Notes: generated by a model not told the origin, from the sequence alone. Positions 24,075 through 33,409 are shown, numbered from the stretch's first letter. The stretch: 47,174 bases of DNA from an uncultured Muribaculaceae bacterium (GCA_910584545.1 CAJUBC010000012.1:1-47174); one strand, 5' to 3'. A program made the numbers and translations.

Positions 24075-25067
24075 ATGAAGATAGTGATGATCGGGGCCAG
24101 CGGCTTCATCGGTACCAGGTTGATCAACCTGCTTACGGAAAGCGGAGGTTACGACTGCAAGAACGTGGATCTGCAGCCGAGTCATTTTTTCAACGAAGTC
24201 ACTGTCATCGGTGATGTGCGCGACCAGCAGCAGATGGACCGCGAGATCAAAGGTGCCGATGTGGTGGTGCTTCTTGCCGCGCAGCACCGCGACGACATCA
24301 CTCCTGTGTCGCTCTATTATGACACCAACGTAGGAGGCATGGAGGTCACCCTCAAGGCAATGGAGAAGAACGGCGTGAAGCGCCTCATTTTCTTCTCCTC
24401 GGTAGCCATCTACGGCATGAACAAGAAATGCCCCGACGAATCGCATCCCGCCGATCCGTTCAATCATTACGGCAAGTCGAAGTGGCAGGCCGAGCAGGTG
24501 GTCTGCAAGTGGTACGAGTCACATCCCGACTGGAACATCGACATCGTGCGCCCCACCGTGGTGTTCGGCGAGCGCAACCGGGGCAACGTCTACAACCTTC
24601 TCCACCAGATCTCGGGCGGCAAGTTCCTGATGGTGGGCGACGGCAGGAACCATAAGTCGATGGCATACGTCGGCAATATAGTGACCTTCGTCAAGTATCT
24701 GATCGACAATGTCAAGGAGGGATACAACGTGTTCAATTACGTCGACAAGCCCGACATGGACATGAACGCCCTTGTCAGCCATGTGAGCAAGGTGCTCAAT
24801 AAGCATATTCCCTCCACTCATTTCCCTTACTGGCTCGGAATGACCGGCGGCTATTGCTTCGATCTTCTGGCGAAGATCACCGGTAAGAAACTGCCGATTT
24901 CCTCTGTGCGTGTGAAGAAATTCTGTTCCACCACCGAGTTCGACGCCACCAAGGCGCATTCCTGCGGCTTCAAGGCGCCATATACCCTTGACGAGGGTCT
25001 GGCCCGCACACTCGAGTTCGAGTTCGTGCATCCCCGTCCAGACGACATCATCTTCAAATCGGAATAA
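24075..25067 (+). CDS. NAD-dependent sugar epimerase/dehydratase
   Basis: A 330-residue short-chain (extended) dehydrogenase of the nucleotide-sugar epimerase kind. The NAD motif GASGFIG is at 7-13, the loop LLAAQHRDD is near 73-81, the Ser of FFSSVAIYG is near 113, and the catalytic pair Tyr132-x3-Lys136 is in HYGKSKW. RPTVVFGERNRGNVYNLL follows. It likely converts a UDP-sugar used by the preceding transferases, for example 4-epimerisation, though the reaction cannot be read. It starts 6 bases after the GT2 and ends the glycan operon. Confidence 0.85.
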   Translation: MKIVMIGASGFIGTRLINLLTESGGYDCKNVDLQPSHFFNEVTVIGDVRDQQQMDREIKGADVVVLLAAQHRDDITPVSLYYDTNVGGMEVTLKAMEKNGVKRLIFFSSVAIYGMNKKCPDESHPADPFNHYGKSKWQAEQVVCKWYESHPDWNIDIVRPTVVFGERNRGNVYNLLHQISGGKFLMVGDGRNHKSMAYVGNIVTFVKYLIDNVKEGYNVFNYVDKPDMDMNALVSHVSKVLNKHIPSTHFPYWLGMTGGYCFDLLAKITGKKLPISSVRVKKFCSTTEFDATKAHSCGFKAPYTLDEGLARTLEFEFVHPRPDDIIFKSE

Positions 25068-25139
25068 TAAGACATCTTCATATATTTCCCAGAGGGTTGT
25101 TTGCTTTCCCCTCGGGTAGTGTTTGTTTTCACAATGTTC

Positions 25140-25166
25140 GCGCCGGCGGGATTGCTCCGTCGGCGC
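25140..25166 (+). terminator. Hairpin ending the glycan operon
   Basis: GCGCCGGCGG, loop GATTGCT, CCGTCGGCGC (one mismatch), then TTACTTTG. The T-tract is poor, so termination would be weak; the TTACTTTG may instead help start the next gene. Confidence 0.45.
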
Positions 25167-25216
25167 TTACTTTGTATTATAAAATAACAGAGGGGAGGTT
25201 TACGTTAATATGTAGT

Positions 25217-28200
25217 ATGAAACGACTTGTATTCGCAACCAACAACAGGCATAAACTCGAGGAGGCGCGCCGGATTCTGGGCGACAGTGTCGACATTGTC
25301 TCTCTCGACGAGATAGGGTGTCACGACGACATCCCCGAGACGGCCGATACCCTGGAGGGGAACGCCCTGATGAAGGCCCGCTGGGTCCATGACCGTTACG
25401 GCGCGGACTGCTTCGCCGACGACACCGGCCTGATGGTCGATGCCCTTGGCGGCGCTCCCGGCGTGTACAGCGCGAGATATGCCGGCCCCGGGCATGATTC
25501 GGAGGCAAATATGAAGAAGCTTCTCGCCGAGATGGAAGGGGAGGAGCATCGAAACGCCCATTTCTCCACCTCCGTGGCTCTCGTCACGGCCGAGGGAACG
25601 CATACTTTCGAGGGGCGCGTGGAGGGCTCCATCGCCCGCACCCCCGGAGGTGACGGAGGCTTCGGCTACGATCCCGTCTTCATCGCAGACGAGACCGGAC
25701 GGCGTTTCGCCGAGATGAGCGCCGACGAGAAGAACGCAATCTCCCACCGCGGCCGTGCCATGCGCAAGCTGCGCGATTTCCTGCTGAAACTCACGGTGGC
25801 CATAATCGCTTTACTTGTCCCCTCAGGAGCCTTCGCCGCCGAACAGTGGCGCATCCATCCGAGCTATGACGGCGACTGCGCCGGAATTTTCGACACGAAA
25901 AAATACACTTATTTCCTCGGATACGCGCAGAAGTACGATCCCCTCGTACCGGGAGCCAATGTACCCTATATCGTTGTCTACCGCTACGACAAGGAGGGGG
26001 ATGAACTTCTTCCTCTCAACAGCCAGAACCATCTTTCGGGCAACGTGGCTTCCGTCGTGGACTACAACTATGACAAGGGCTATCTCCTTGTGGCCTATTC
26101 CGACGGCAACATCGACATGCTCTTCGAGGATGGCAGGCTTGTGAACCTCCCCGGCCTGATGCTGTCCAACTCAGTCGCCAGCAAGAATATCAACGGCATA
26201 TCTTTCTATCCTGAAGAGAACAAAGTATATCTTGCCACCGATTTCGGCTATGTGACCATCGACGACAGGAAATGCGAGATATCGACTTCCCGTAATTTCA
26301 ACGAGAAGGTGCTCAGCGTGGCAAAGCACAAGACCCGTCTTTTCGTAGCAACGCTCAACGGGCTCTTCGAGGGTCCCGAGACCGCGCTCAGTCTCGACAA
26401 CTTCTACAAGGTGAACGGCATCACCAATCCCCGTAAGATGGTGACCGTAGGCACCAACCTCATGTATGTCTCATACGGTTCGGAGACAGACCAGCGTGTC
26501 GCGCGATACGAGCCCCAGGATGTCAACCTCTTTTTCCCGCAGCCTGTGCTTGATCTTCCGATAAGTTCATTCGGCAAGGTCAACGGTAAGGTAATGGCCG
26601 CGTTCACCGACAGAATCTATATCACCGACCCTTACGGCACCGACCGGACCATCATGCTTGAGGAGCCTGACTTCAAGTCGCAGGTGGGAACGTTTGACTT
26701 CACGGAGTTCTGGTTCTCTCACGGCCGCGCCGGATTCCAGCGCAAGAAAGTCCCGGCGGGCGACAGCGGCGCGTGGACCGTGCTCAGCAATGAGTTCCGC
26801 CCCAACGCCTCGACAGCCTTCATGTGTACCTCCATGGCGTATCATCCCTGGTACGGAATGCTCGTACGTAACCATGGCTTCGACCGGTTCTGGTCTGTGC
26901 AGTGGATTCCCGATCTGCTCTGCGGCTACCGTAACATGCATTGGACACCCCTTTCGTCGACATACCGCGAGGATGGCAATACTTTCTACACGGTGATGCC
27001 TAAGGGGATCGCAATCAATCCCAACAACCAGAACCAGGTGTTCTGCGGATCGTTCATCAGCGGTATCCTCCGCCTCGACCTGAAGGACATAGAGAACTCT
27101 CTACACATGTCGCGCCCCTCCGAAGAGGGTAACGGCAAGCCCGGTTTCGTAGAGATCGTACCGGATGCGGTGGCTCCCAACAACAGCAAGCAGACCTCTT
27201 TCGGCGACCCGGCGTTCGACGCTGACGGTAATCTCTGGATTGGCTTCGCCGACGGCGACCTCAACAACTCGAAGGGAAAAGGCTCGCTGCAGGCGTGGCT
27301 ATGGACAAAGGAGGACATTTTCGAATCGAAGGACGCCGCCACCTTCCGCCCGTTCAAGAAGTTCGAATATCCCGGCGTGAAGAGCAACGGCAGCATAAAG
27401 GTGCTTCCTCTGAAGCATTCCTCTTCGCGGAATCTGGTGCTCCTTAATTCAGGTCACAACGACGGTGTGATCCGTATCCTCAACCATGCCGGCACGTTCG
27501 ACCGAACAGGCGACGACAGGACCACAGTCATGGAACGTTTTGTCGATCAGGATGGCGCGGGAGTGAACGTCAATGTTATATATTCCTGGCTCGAGGATCC
27601 TCAGACCGGCACGGTCTGGGTAGGTACTCATTCAGGTGTGTTTACTTTCAATCCCGCCGAGAATTTCGTAAGTCCCGGCTCTGTCCGCAAGATCAAGGTG
27701 GCGCGTAACGACGGAACAGACCTCGCCGACTATCTGCTCGACATGCAGACCGTCTCGGCCATCGCGATAGACGGAGCGGGCAACAAATGGTTCGGAACCA
27801 TCGGCGGAGGTCTCATATGTACCTCTTCCGACGGAAGGACGATACGCCGGTCGTACAGCGCCGACGACAGCCCGTTGCCGTCAAACGACATCTATGCGCT
27901 CTGCTACAATCCCGACAACAATTCCATGATGATATCCACCCGTATGGGCCTTGCCGAACTGTTCCTTACCTCCGGAGCCTCCGGAGAAGAGGTGTCGGAA
28001 GTGAGGGCATACCCCAATCCCGTCACTCCGGAATATCTCGGTTACGTCACCATCGACGCGCTTCCCGACAATGCCGCGGTCAAGATAATCGACGCGCACG
28101 GGAATATGGTGAAGGAGCTCGGTCTCGCCTCCGGAGGCGAAGTGCGGTGGGATGTCACCAACATGTTCCACAAGAGGGTGCAGGGGGGCGTGTATTATGT

Positions 28201-28267
28201 CCTCGCCACCAACGGCCCCGATGCCGAATCCTACTCCAAAGTGTCGAAAATACTTGTGGTAAACTGA
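25217..28267 (+). CDS. In-frame fusion: RdgB/HAM1 XTP/dITP pyrophosphatase + PorZ-like protein
   Basis: One open frame of 1,016 residues. Residues 1-190 are a complete RdgB: LVFATNNRHKLEEA at 4-17, FADDTGLMVDAL with DD around 69-70, GGDGGFGYDPVF and the closing ISHRGRAMRKLRDFL; it removes ITP/XTP/dITP. With no stop, the last RdgB residues become a signal peptide (MRKLRDFLLKLTVAIIALLV, ending GAFA-A). From there two predicted beta-propellers (NGISFYPEENKVYLATDFGY; GAGNKWFGTIGGG) and a C-terminal sorting-type domain (YPNPVTP... GGVYYVL) match PorZ, the surface protein of type IX secretion, which is of similar size (835 residues from the internal ATG at 25760). The last codons of rdgB and the signal of porZ are the same bases. 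Either a fusion, with RdgB cytoplasmic and PorZ outside, or two proteins from one frame with an internal start. RdgB and propeller calls are firm. Confidence 0.8.
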   Translation: MKRLVFATNNRHKLEEARRILGDSVDIVSLDEIGCHDDIPETADTLEGNALMKARWVHDRYGADCFADDTGLMVDALGGAPGVYSARYAGPGHDSEANMKKLLAEMEGEEHRNAHFSTSVALVTAEGTHTFEGRVEGSIARTPGGDGGFGYDPVFIADETGRRFAEMSADEKNAISHRGRAMRKLRDFLLKLTVAIIALLVPSGAFAAEQWRIHPSYDGDCAGIFDTKKYTYFLGYAQKYDPLVPGANVPYIVVYRYDKEGDELLPLNSQNHLSGNVASVVDYNYDKGYLLVAYSDGNIDMLFEDGRLVNLPGLMLSNSVASKNINGISFYPEENKVYLATDFGYVTIDDRKCEISTSRNFNEKVLSVAKHKTRLFVATLNGLFEGPETALSLDNFYKVNGITNPRKMVTVGTNLMYVSYGSETDQRVARYEPQDVNLFFPQPVLDLPISSFGKVNGKVMAAFTDRIYITDPYGTDRTIMLEEPDFKSQVGTFDFTEFWFSHGRAGFQRKKVPAGDSGAWTVLSNEFRPNASTAFMCTSMAYHPWYGMLVRNHGFDRFWSVQWIPDLLCGYRNMHWTPLSSTYREDGNTFYTVMPKGIAINPNNQNQVFCGSFISGILRLDLKDIENSLHMSRPSEEGNGKPGFVEIVPDAVAPNNSKQTSFGDPAFDADGNLWIGFADGDLNNSKGKGSLQAWLWTKEDIFESKDAATFRPFKKFEYPGVKSNGSIKVLPLKHSSSRNLVLLNSGHNDGVIRILNHAGTFDRTGDDRTTVMERFVDQDGAGVNVNVIYSWLEDPQTGTVWVGTHSGVFTFNPAENFVSPGSVRKIKVARNDGTDLADYLLDMQTVSAIAIDGAGNKWFGTIGGGLICTSSDGRTIRRSYSADDSPLPSNDIYALCYNPDNNSMMISTRMGLAELFLTSGASGEEVSEVRAYPNPVTPEYLGYVTIDALPDNAAVKIIDAHGNMVKELGLASGGEVRWDVTNMFHKRVQGGVYYVLATNGPDAESYSKVSKILVVN
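25760..25840 (+). other. Internal start and signal-peptide region of the PorZ-like part
   Basis: ATG at 25760 is in frame with the RdgB frame and opens a textbook signal peptide: basic N-end MRKLRDFLLK, hydrophobic core LTVAIIALLV, and a cleavage site after GAFA or GAFAA. If used, PorZ is an independent 835-residue exported protein and the RdgB part has no stop codon of its own. Confidence 0.6.
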
Positions 28268-28323
28268 TTTCGCAATGATTATAAGGGGAAGGGATTATCT
28301 CTAAGTTGATTATACTTAATAAT

Positions 28324-29730
28324 ATGAATATCATAGTAAGAAATATAGCCGTCGCGGCCCTTTGCGCCGTCCCTGTTTCCGGCCTCGCGATGGAGGTGAA
28401 CCTCACACCCGGCAAGTTTGTCGAGGAAGTGTTGAGAGTGAATGGAGCTACCGACAGCAACGTGACTTTGACGGGTCAGGCCGATGCCCGCGACCTTATG
28501 GCTATGGCGTCCCTGCGTCGTACGGTGACCTCTCTCGACATGTCGCAGCTTTCAATCCTCGCCTACGACTCCGACGGTTCCGACGGACTCACAGCCCGGA
28601 AGTATGCCGCCGGGGAGATTCCTCCCTACATGCTGTTCGACTCCGCCGTGGAGGAGATAGTTCTTCCCGCTTCTCTCAGCGCCATAGGGGATCATGCATT
28701 CTCGGCATCAAACCTGAAGAGTATCCGGATACCGGCCTTCACGCGCGCCATTGGTGACGATGCATTCTCTGACTGCCATAATCTGACATCGGTGGATGTG
28801 TGCGGCGATGTGGACTGGGGTGCGGGAGTGTTCCGCAACTGCACCGCCCTGCGCAAGGTCGACTGCGAGATTAAACATGTGCCGAAGGCTTTCTTCGAAG
28901 GCTGCGTGTCGCTCGAGTACACCCCGTTGGGCATGGCTGCCGTTGGGGACCGCGCCTTCAAGGGCTGCGGCCTCAGGAGCGTTGACCTTACGGGCGTGGA
29001 GGAAATCGGCGAGTTCGCGTTTGCGGAGATGCCGCGACTCGAGATGATAACCTCGACCGGTAACGGCATAAGGAAGATAGGAAAGGGAGCTTTCTTCAAC
29101 GATCCCCGTCTCAGCGGTTCTCCTTCATGGTCCGGCAACGTGCCGGCTCTGCTTCTCGCCGCCACACCGATGGTGAGGTACTCGAGCATGGTCGACAGCG
29201 AGGTTATCGGTACCGCCGCTTTTGCGGGAACCAAAGTGAACGACTCTATCGCTCTCGGTCCGAAAGTGAGGAAGATAGAGGGACATGCCTTTCGTGCCGC
29301 GCACAGCCTCAACATACTCAACGTCGCGGCGCTCGGAGGGAACGTGCCTGAAGTGACCGACGAGGCTTTCTCAGGTCTTGAGAATGATGAGGGGCGTTAT
29401 TCCATCAATCTCCAGGTGGACCGCGGCAACAGCGCCGTGTGGCGCGCGCATCCGGTATGGAGCAAATTCAATATCAGCGATGTTACCTCCTCAGCACCGG
29501 TCATGACAGCGGAAAATGTGGAGGTTGCCGTGCGCAGGGTGAACGACGGCATAGAGGTGATATCGACCCTTCCCATCGACGCGGTGGAGATATATGCGGC
29601 CTCGGGAACATTGGTCGCCGGGAATACGCCGCGCGCCGAAAGGACATTCCTGAGCGGAATCCCTCAGGGAGAGGTGATGTTGGTTAAGGTTGTTGCCGGT
29701 GACACCATGAAGATAGTCAAGGTGCTGTAA
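28324..29730 (+). CDS. BspA-like leucine-rich repeat protein, likely T9SS cargo
   Basis: A 468-residue exported protein from ATG at 28324 (preferred over TTG at 28306). Signal peptide MNIIVRNIAVAALCAVPVSG-LA. Residues about 90-340 are LRR_5/BspA-type repeats: EEIVLPASLSAIGDHAFSAS, then IRIPAFTRAIGDDAFSDCHN, GAGVFRNCTALRKVD, and so on. The last 75 residues (VEIYAASGTLVAGN ... VMLVKVVAGDTMKIVKVL) resemble a type IX sorting domain. BspA-like proteins of gut and oral Bacteroidales sit on the surface and bind host matrix or partner cells. It lies 56 bases after the PorZ-like gene, so it is probably co-expressed with the secretion component. Confidence 0.75.
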   Translation: MNIIVRNIAVAALCAVPVSGLAMEVNLTPGKFVEEVLRVNGATDSNVTLTGQADARDLMAMASLRRTVTSLDMSQLSILAYDSDGSDGLTARKYAAGEIPPYMLFDSAVEEIVLPASLSAIGDHAFSASNLKSIRIPAFTRAIGDDAFSDCHNLTSVDVCGDVDWGAGVFRNCTALRKVDCEIKHVPKAFFEGCVSLEYTPLGMAAVGDRAFKGCGLRSVDLTGVEEIGEFAFAEMPRLEMITSTGNGIRKIGKGAFFNDPRLSGSPSWSGNVPALLLAATPMVRYSSMVDSEVIGTAAFAGTKVNDSIALGPKVRKIEGHAFRAAHSLNILNVAALGGNVPEVTDEAFSGLENDEGRYSINLQVDRGNSAVWRAHPVWSKFNISDVTSSAPVMTAENVEVAVRRVNDGIEVISTLPIDAVEIYAASGTLVAGNTPRAERTFLSGIPQGEVMLVKVVAGDTMKIVKVL

Positions 29731-29772
29731 GGAGATCCCGATTATAATGAAACAGGGCGTGACTACCGTATT

Positions 29773-31299
29773 TCAGAGCCCTGCCGAGGCGAGGACCTTG
29801 TCGGCGATGTGGCGGTCGTTGCAGAGCCGGGGTATCTTCCGCTGGCCGCCGAGTTTACCGTTACCCATGGTCATGAGCCATTTATCGAATGTCCCTGCGG
29901 GGACATTCGTTATTTCAAGGGGGTCGAGGAAGATGGTGTTGTTCCGTTTGGCGTCATAATCGGAGTTGAGACGGCGCAGCGTATCGTCGAGATCGGCGGC
30001 GAACGCCCTCATGTCCGATGGTGTCCGGCTCCACTCCACAATCCATTGGTGGCGTCCCCGCTTATGGTCGGAGGCATAGACGGGAGCCGCCGTATAGTTG
30101 GAGATCGCGGCATTATGACGCGCGCAGGTCTCCGCCAGGGCGTGCTCGGCGTTATCTTCCATCAATTCCTCGCCGAAGGCGTTGATGAAACTTTTGGTAC
30201 GCCCGGACACCATTATGCGCACGGGATTGACTGTGACCACCCGAACCGTGTCTCCGATACGGTAGCGCCACAGTCCGTTGCTTGAGGTGATTATCATCTC
30301 GTAATTATGTCCCGCCTCGAGGTCGGAGATGTCTACGGGTTCCGAGAGTGGGTCCGACATGTCGATGAATTCATAGTATACGTCATTGTCGAGGATAAGC
30401 AGCATTCCCGGCACTCCGATGCGGTCCTGCGCCGCGAAGAAGCCTTCGGAGGCGTTGTAGCTCTCCATGAAATGCATCTTTTCCTGGTCCGTGATTCTCG
30501 CGTAGATGTCGTGGTAGGGGTCGAATGAGATGCCGCCGTGGAAGAATACCTCGAGATTGGGCCATACTTCGGAGATACGGTCGGCTCCCCGACGATCCAT
30601 CACGCGCATGATGACGGTGAGGAACCAGCTCGGCACGCCGGAGATGCTCGTGATGTCGGCGTAGGCCGATGCCTCTACGAGGGCCGGAAGCTTTTTCTCC
30701 CAGTCAACCATCAGCGCGGTCTTCTTGTCGGGGATGCGGAAGAGGTTGACGACCGGATTGATGCGGTCGATGAGCGTGGCGCTCAGGTCGCCTATCCTCA
30801 CCCTCGGGTCGGCCGGACGCACCTCGTTGTCGAACGAACCGCCGAGAATCATGCTCTTTCCGGAGAATAGCCTCGATTGCGGGTTCTGACGGAGATAGTG
30901 CGACACGCTGTAGGATGCCCCGTGATAGTGGCAGCGCCGGAGGTTCTCGTCGGTGACGGGGATATACTTGGATCTCCCTCCCGATGTCCCTGACGATTGG
31001 GCGAAACTCCTGCAGACACCGCGCCAGAGCACATCGCGCTCTCCGGCCACCATCCGCATCACATCGGCGCGGATTTCCTCGTAGCTGACCATCGGGACCC
31101 TCGCTGCGAATTCCTTACGTGGGTCTTTTAGTTTCTTCAATTCGCCATAGCCGTGGCGGCGGCCGATTTCAGTATCGGCCGAACGCGACAGCAGGCTGCG
31201 CAACTGCGCTGTCTGAATGTCCTCGCCGGTGTCGGCCCATCGGTCGGTCCGAAGCGATTTTAACCTGAGTATTTTCGATGCCAGCGGTGTGAAGTCCAT
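29773..31299 (-). CDS. GH3-family acyl-acid-amido synthetase-like protein
   Basis: A 508-residue protein of the GH3 family; ATG at 31299 (MDFTPLASKILRLKS) is the natural start, since upstream in-frame codons add a non-conserved 18 residues. Adenylate-forming core: SSGTSGGRSKYIPVT (residues about 102-116), the P-loop-like A3 motif, then MESYNASEGFFAAQDR (about 285-300), the YG-x-SE-type acyl-binding motif, and the late YRIGDTVRVV region. Plant GH3 enzymes link amino acids to hormones; the bacterial function is unknown. It converges with the LRR gene and has its own -7 box (TATCTTTG on the minus strand at 31341-31348). Confidence 0.85.
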   Translation of the reverse strand: MDFTPLASKILRLKSLRTDRWADTGEDIQTAQLRSLLSRSADTEIGRRHGYGELKKLKDPRKEFAARVPMVSYEEIRADVMRMVAGERDVLWRGVCRSFAQSSGTSGGRSKYIPVTDENLRRCHYHGASYSVSHYLRQNPQSRLFSGKSMILGGSFDNEVRPADPRVRIGDLSATLIDRINPVVNLFRIPDKKTALMVDWEKKLPALVEASAYADITSISGVPSWFLTVIMRVMDRRGADRISEVWPNLEVFFHGGISFDPYHDIYARITDQEKMHFMESYNASEGFFAAQDRIGVPGMLLILDNDVYYEFIDMSDPLSEPVDISDLEAGHNYEMIITSSNGLWRYRIGDTVRVVTVNPVRIMVSGRTKSFINAFGEELMEDNAEHALAETCARHNAAISNYTAAPVYASDHKRGRHQWIVEWSRTPSDMRAFAADLDDTLRRLNSDYDAKRNNTIFLDPLEITNVPAGTFDKWLMTMGNGKLGGQRKIPRLCNDRHIADKVLASAGL

Positions 31300-31340
31300 A
31301 ATTCCTGGAACGTTTATTATCCATATAACGTCGTGGACCG

Positions 31341-31348
31341 CAAAGATA
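31341..31348 (-). promoter_or_regulatory. -7 box of GH3 gene
   Basis: Minus-strand TATCTTTG; 42 bases before the GH3 start codon. No good TTTG is seen at the -33 distance. Confidence 0.45.
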
Positions 31349-31381
31349 GGCAAAAATATTCGAAAATCCGTTTAAATTAAT

Positions 31382-31389
31382 TAACTTTG
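31382..31389 (+). promoter_or_regulatory. -7 box of GT2-trmB-mrp operon
   Basis: TAACTTTG, 20 bases before the GT2 start codon at 31409; -33 element not clear. It diverges from the GH3 promoter within 35 bases. Confidence 0.5.
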
Positions 31390-31408
31390 CACATAAAATT
31401 GTTTGCAG

Positions 31409-32614
31409 ATGGACAGCATGACATTTAATGGATTGTCTCCTTTATTGGCATATACCGCGGTCGGTCTCGCGGTCTTGATACTTCTGATTGCGGTCCTTGT
31501 CGGATATCGCGCGCTTTTACGTGCGGGAAGTGGAAAGGGACTTATTCCTCCCTTGGATGAAGAGACCGGAAGCGACACGCTCCCATCCGTCACCGTGGTG
31601 CTTTACTCGAAGGTGGACGATGACCGGCTCTACGAGACGCTGAGTCGCATCTATGAGCAGGATTACCCGAGTTTTTCAGTTGTGGTGGTGTGTGACGCCT
31701 CTTTCGAGCATACCGAGGAACTTGCCGACAGGTTCAGCACAGAGTTCCCCGGAATCCACGTCACGTTCATACCGCCGGAATCGCATAACCTCAGTCGCCG
31801 CAAGCTCGCCAACACCATCGGCGTGAAGGCGGCGGAGGGGGAGGTAGTGGTCACCACAGTGGCGAACATCGAGATTCCATCCGGCCGCTGGCTCGCAGGG
31901 CTGGCAGCTCCATTCTCCGACAGGGAGGTGGAGGTCGTGCTCGGATACTCACACATAGATTACAGCGAGATGAAGAGCATCTGGCGCTGGTACCGAGAAT
32001 TCGACGACACGCTCGTGGCATCGCGCTGGATAGGAACCGCGCTTGAAGGCAATCCGTATCGAGGCGACGGCTACAATCTCGCTTTCCGCCGAGACACTTT
32101 CTTCCGGAACAAAGGATATGCAAGGACAATCAACCTGCATTATGGCGATGATGACCTCTTCGTCGACGAGATTGCCAACGAAGACAACACCCGTGTGGTG
32201 ATAGATCCCGATACCATATTGCGGACCGAATGGGGAGATTCATCATCGAGGGTATGGTCGCTCGACAAGGACCGCTATGACTTCACGGCGCGTTGGCTTC
32301 CGAGGGCCCCCTTCCTCAAGGCAGGTTCCGTTTCCTGCGCGCAATGGCTCGTAACCTTGCTGTCGGCGGCCGCGGTGACTGCAGGCATCCTCAGCGGAGA
32401 CATCGCCGCCGCCATCATCGGAGCGCTTCCATGGCTGGCATTGGTTGGCGCCGACATAGCCGTGTACCGCCGCGCGGCCGCCCGACTCGGATCGGTCCGT
32501 CTATGGTGGGCTGTATATCCTTTCATGATGGCGCGTCCGGCGGTGAACTTCTTCTTCAGGATGCGTCACCGCCGCAACAGTGTCAAGAACTATACATGGC
32601 AAAGACATAAATAA
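31409..32614 (+). CDS. Membrane-bound GT2 glycosyltransferase
   Basis: A 401-residue protein from ATG 31409. One N-terminal helix (AVGLAVLILLIAVLVGY) precedes a GT2 domain: SVTVVLYSKVDDDRLYETLS, SVVVVCDASFEHTEELAD, the late donor block GNPYRGDGYNLAFRRDTFF with R-G-x-G-x-N-L-A-F, and YGDDDLFVDEIA (DDD, base region). Two C-terminal helices (about 310-360) end in a basic tail. Similar membrane GT2 proteins of Bacteroidota lie near trmB. Function in surface glycan or glycolipid assembly is inferred. Its stop codon overlaps the next start by one base (TAATG). Confidence 0.8.
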   Translation: MDSMTFNGLSPLLAYTAVGLAVLILLIAVLVGYRALLRAGSGKGLIPPLDEETGSDTLPSVTVVLYSKVDDDRLYETLSRIYEQDYPSFSVVVVCDASFEHTEELADRFSTEFPGIHVTFIPPESHNLSRRKLANTIGVKAAEGEVVVTTVANIEIPSGRWLAGLAAPFSDREVEVVLGYSHIDYSEMKSIWRWYREFDDTLVASRWIGTALEGNPYRGDGYNLAFRRDTFFRNKGYARTINLHYGDDDLFVDEIANEDNTRVVIDPDTILRTEWGDSSSRVWSLDKDRYDFTARWLPRAPFLKAGSVSCAQWLVTLLSAAAVTAGILSGDIAAAIIGALPWLALVGADIAVYRRAAARLGSVRLWWAVYPFMMARPAVNFFFRMRHRRNSVKNYTWQRHK

Positions 32615-33378
32615 TGGGAAAGAACAAGCTGAAGAAATTCGCCGACATGGAGACATTCTCCTGTGTGCTGCAGTATCCACGTGAGAAAGTCCTCCTTGAG
32701 GGGTTTCCGTTCCATGGAATATGGAACAAGGAATTTTTCCGCGTTCCCGGACCGCTTGTGCTTGAACTCGGCTGTGGCCGCGGAGAGTACACAGTGGGTC
32801 TCGCCCTGGCCAATCAGGCCCGCAACTATATAGGGGTCGACATCAAGGGCGCACGGATGTGGAGCGGAGCCTCCGAAGTAGAGCGCAGAAAGATGGAGAA
32901 CGCCGGTTTCCTACGATGCGAGATCGAGAACATCGACCTCTTTTTCGACCCCGGCGAGGTGGACGAGATATGGATCACCTTCCCCGACCCGCAGATGCAG
33001 AAATGTCGCAAACGTCTTACCTCGACCCGCTTCCTCAACCTTTACCGCAAGATACTGAAGCCAGATGGGGTAGTGAACCTAAAGACGGATTCTCCGTTCC
33101 TATATGAGTACACCCGTCGTCTTGTCGAGCTAAACGGTTTCGAGGTGTTGGCCATGACCGATGACCTTTACGGCAGCGGACGTGCCGATGCCTCGACTGC
33201 GATCAAGACATATTACGAGCAGCAGTGGCTGTCGAGAGGAAAGAAAATCAAGCTGTTGAGTTTCCGTCTCCCCGCCGAGGGCGAACTGCGCGAACCTGAG
33301 ACTGACAACATCCCGAAGGATGACTACCGTTCGCAGGCACGGCGCGCCAATATGGCTGATCCGTCGCTGCTCTCATGA
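32614..33378 (+). CDS. trmB: tRNA (guanine-N7)-methyltransferase
   Basis: A 254-residue cytoplasmic class I SAM methyltransferase making m7G46 in tRNA. SAM motif I is VLELGCGRGEYTVGLA (about 49-64), then IGVDIKGARMWSGA (motif II), and the TrmB hallmark IWITFPDPQMQK (about 112-123). A further conserved D-x-x-P-F-x-E-Y (TDSPFLYEYT) is near 160. Overlaps the preceding GT2 by one base and precedes mrp, a common Bacteroidota order. Confidence 0.95.
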   Translation: MGKNKLKKFADMETFSCVLQYPREKVLLEGFPFHGIWNKEFFRVPGPLVLELGCGRGEYTVGLALANQARNYIGVDIKGARMWSGASEVERRKMENAGFLRCEIENIDLFFDPGEVDEIWITFPDPQMQKCRKRLTSTRFLNLYRKILKPDGVVNLKTDSPFLYEYTRRLVELNGFEVLAMTDDLYGSGRADASTAIKTYYEQQWLSRGKKIKLLSFRLPAEGELREPETDNIPKDDYRSQARRANMADPSLLS

Positions 33379-33409
33379 ACGAAATTAAAAAATCAAATAT
33401 CTGAAAAAT

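Noticed and set aside
25097..25216. N-terminal extension of the RdgB frame by 40 codons
   Set aside because: It would be read through a GC hairpin at 25140-25166; RdgB proteins begin with the (M)KRLVFATNN block, which starts at 25217.
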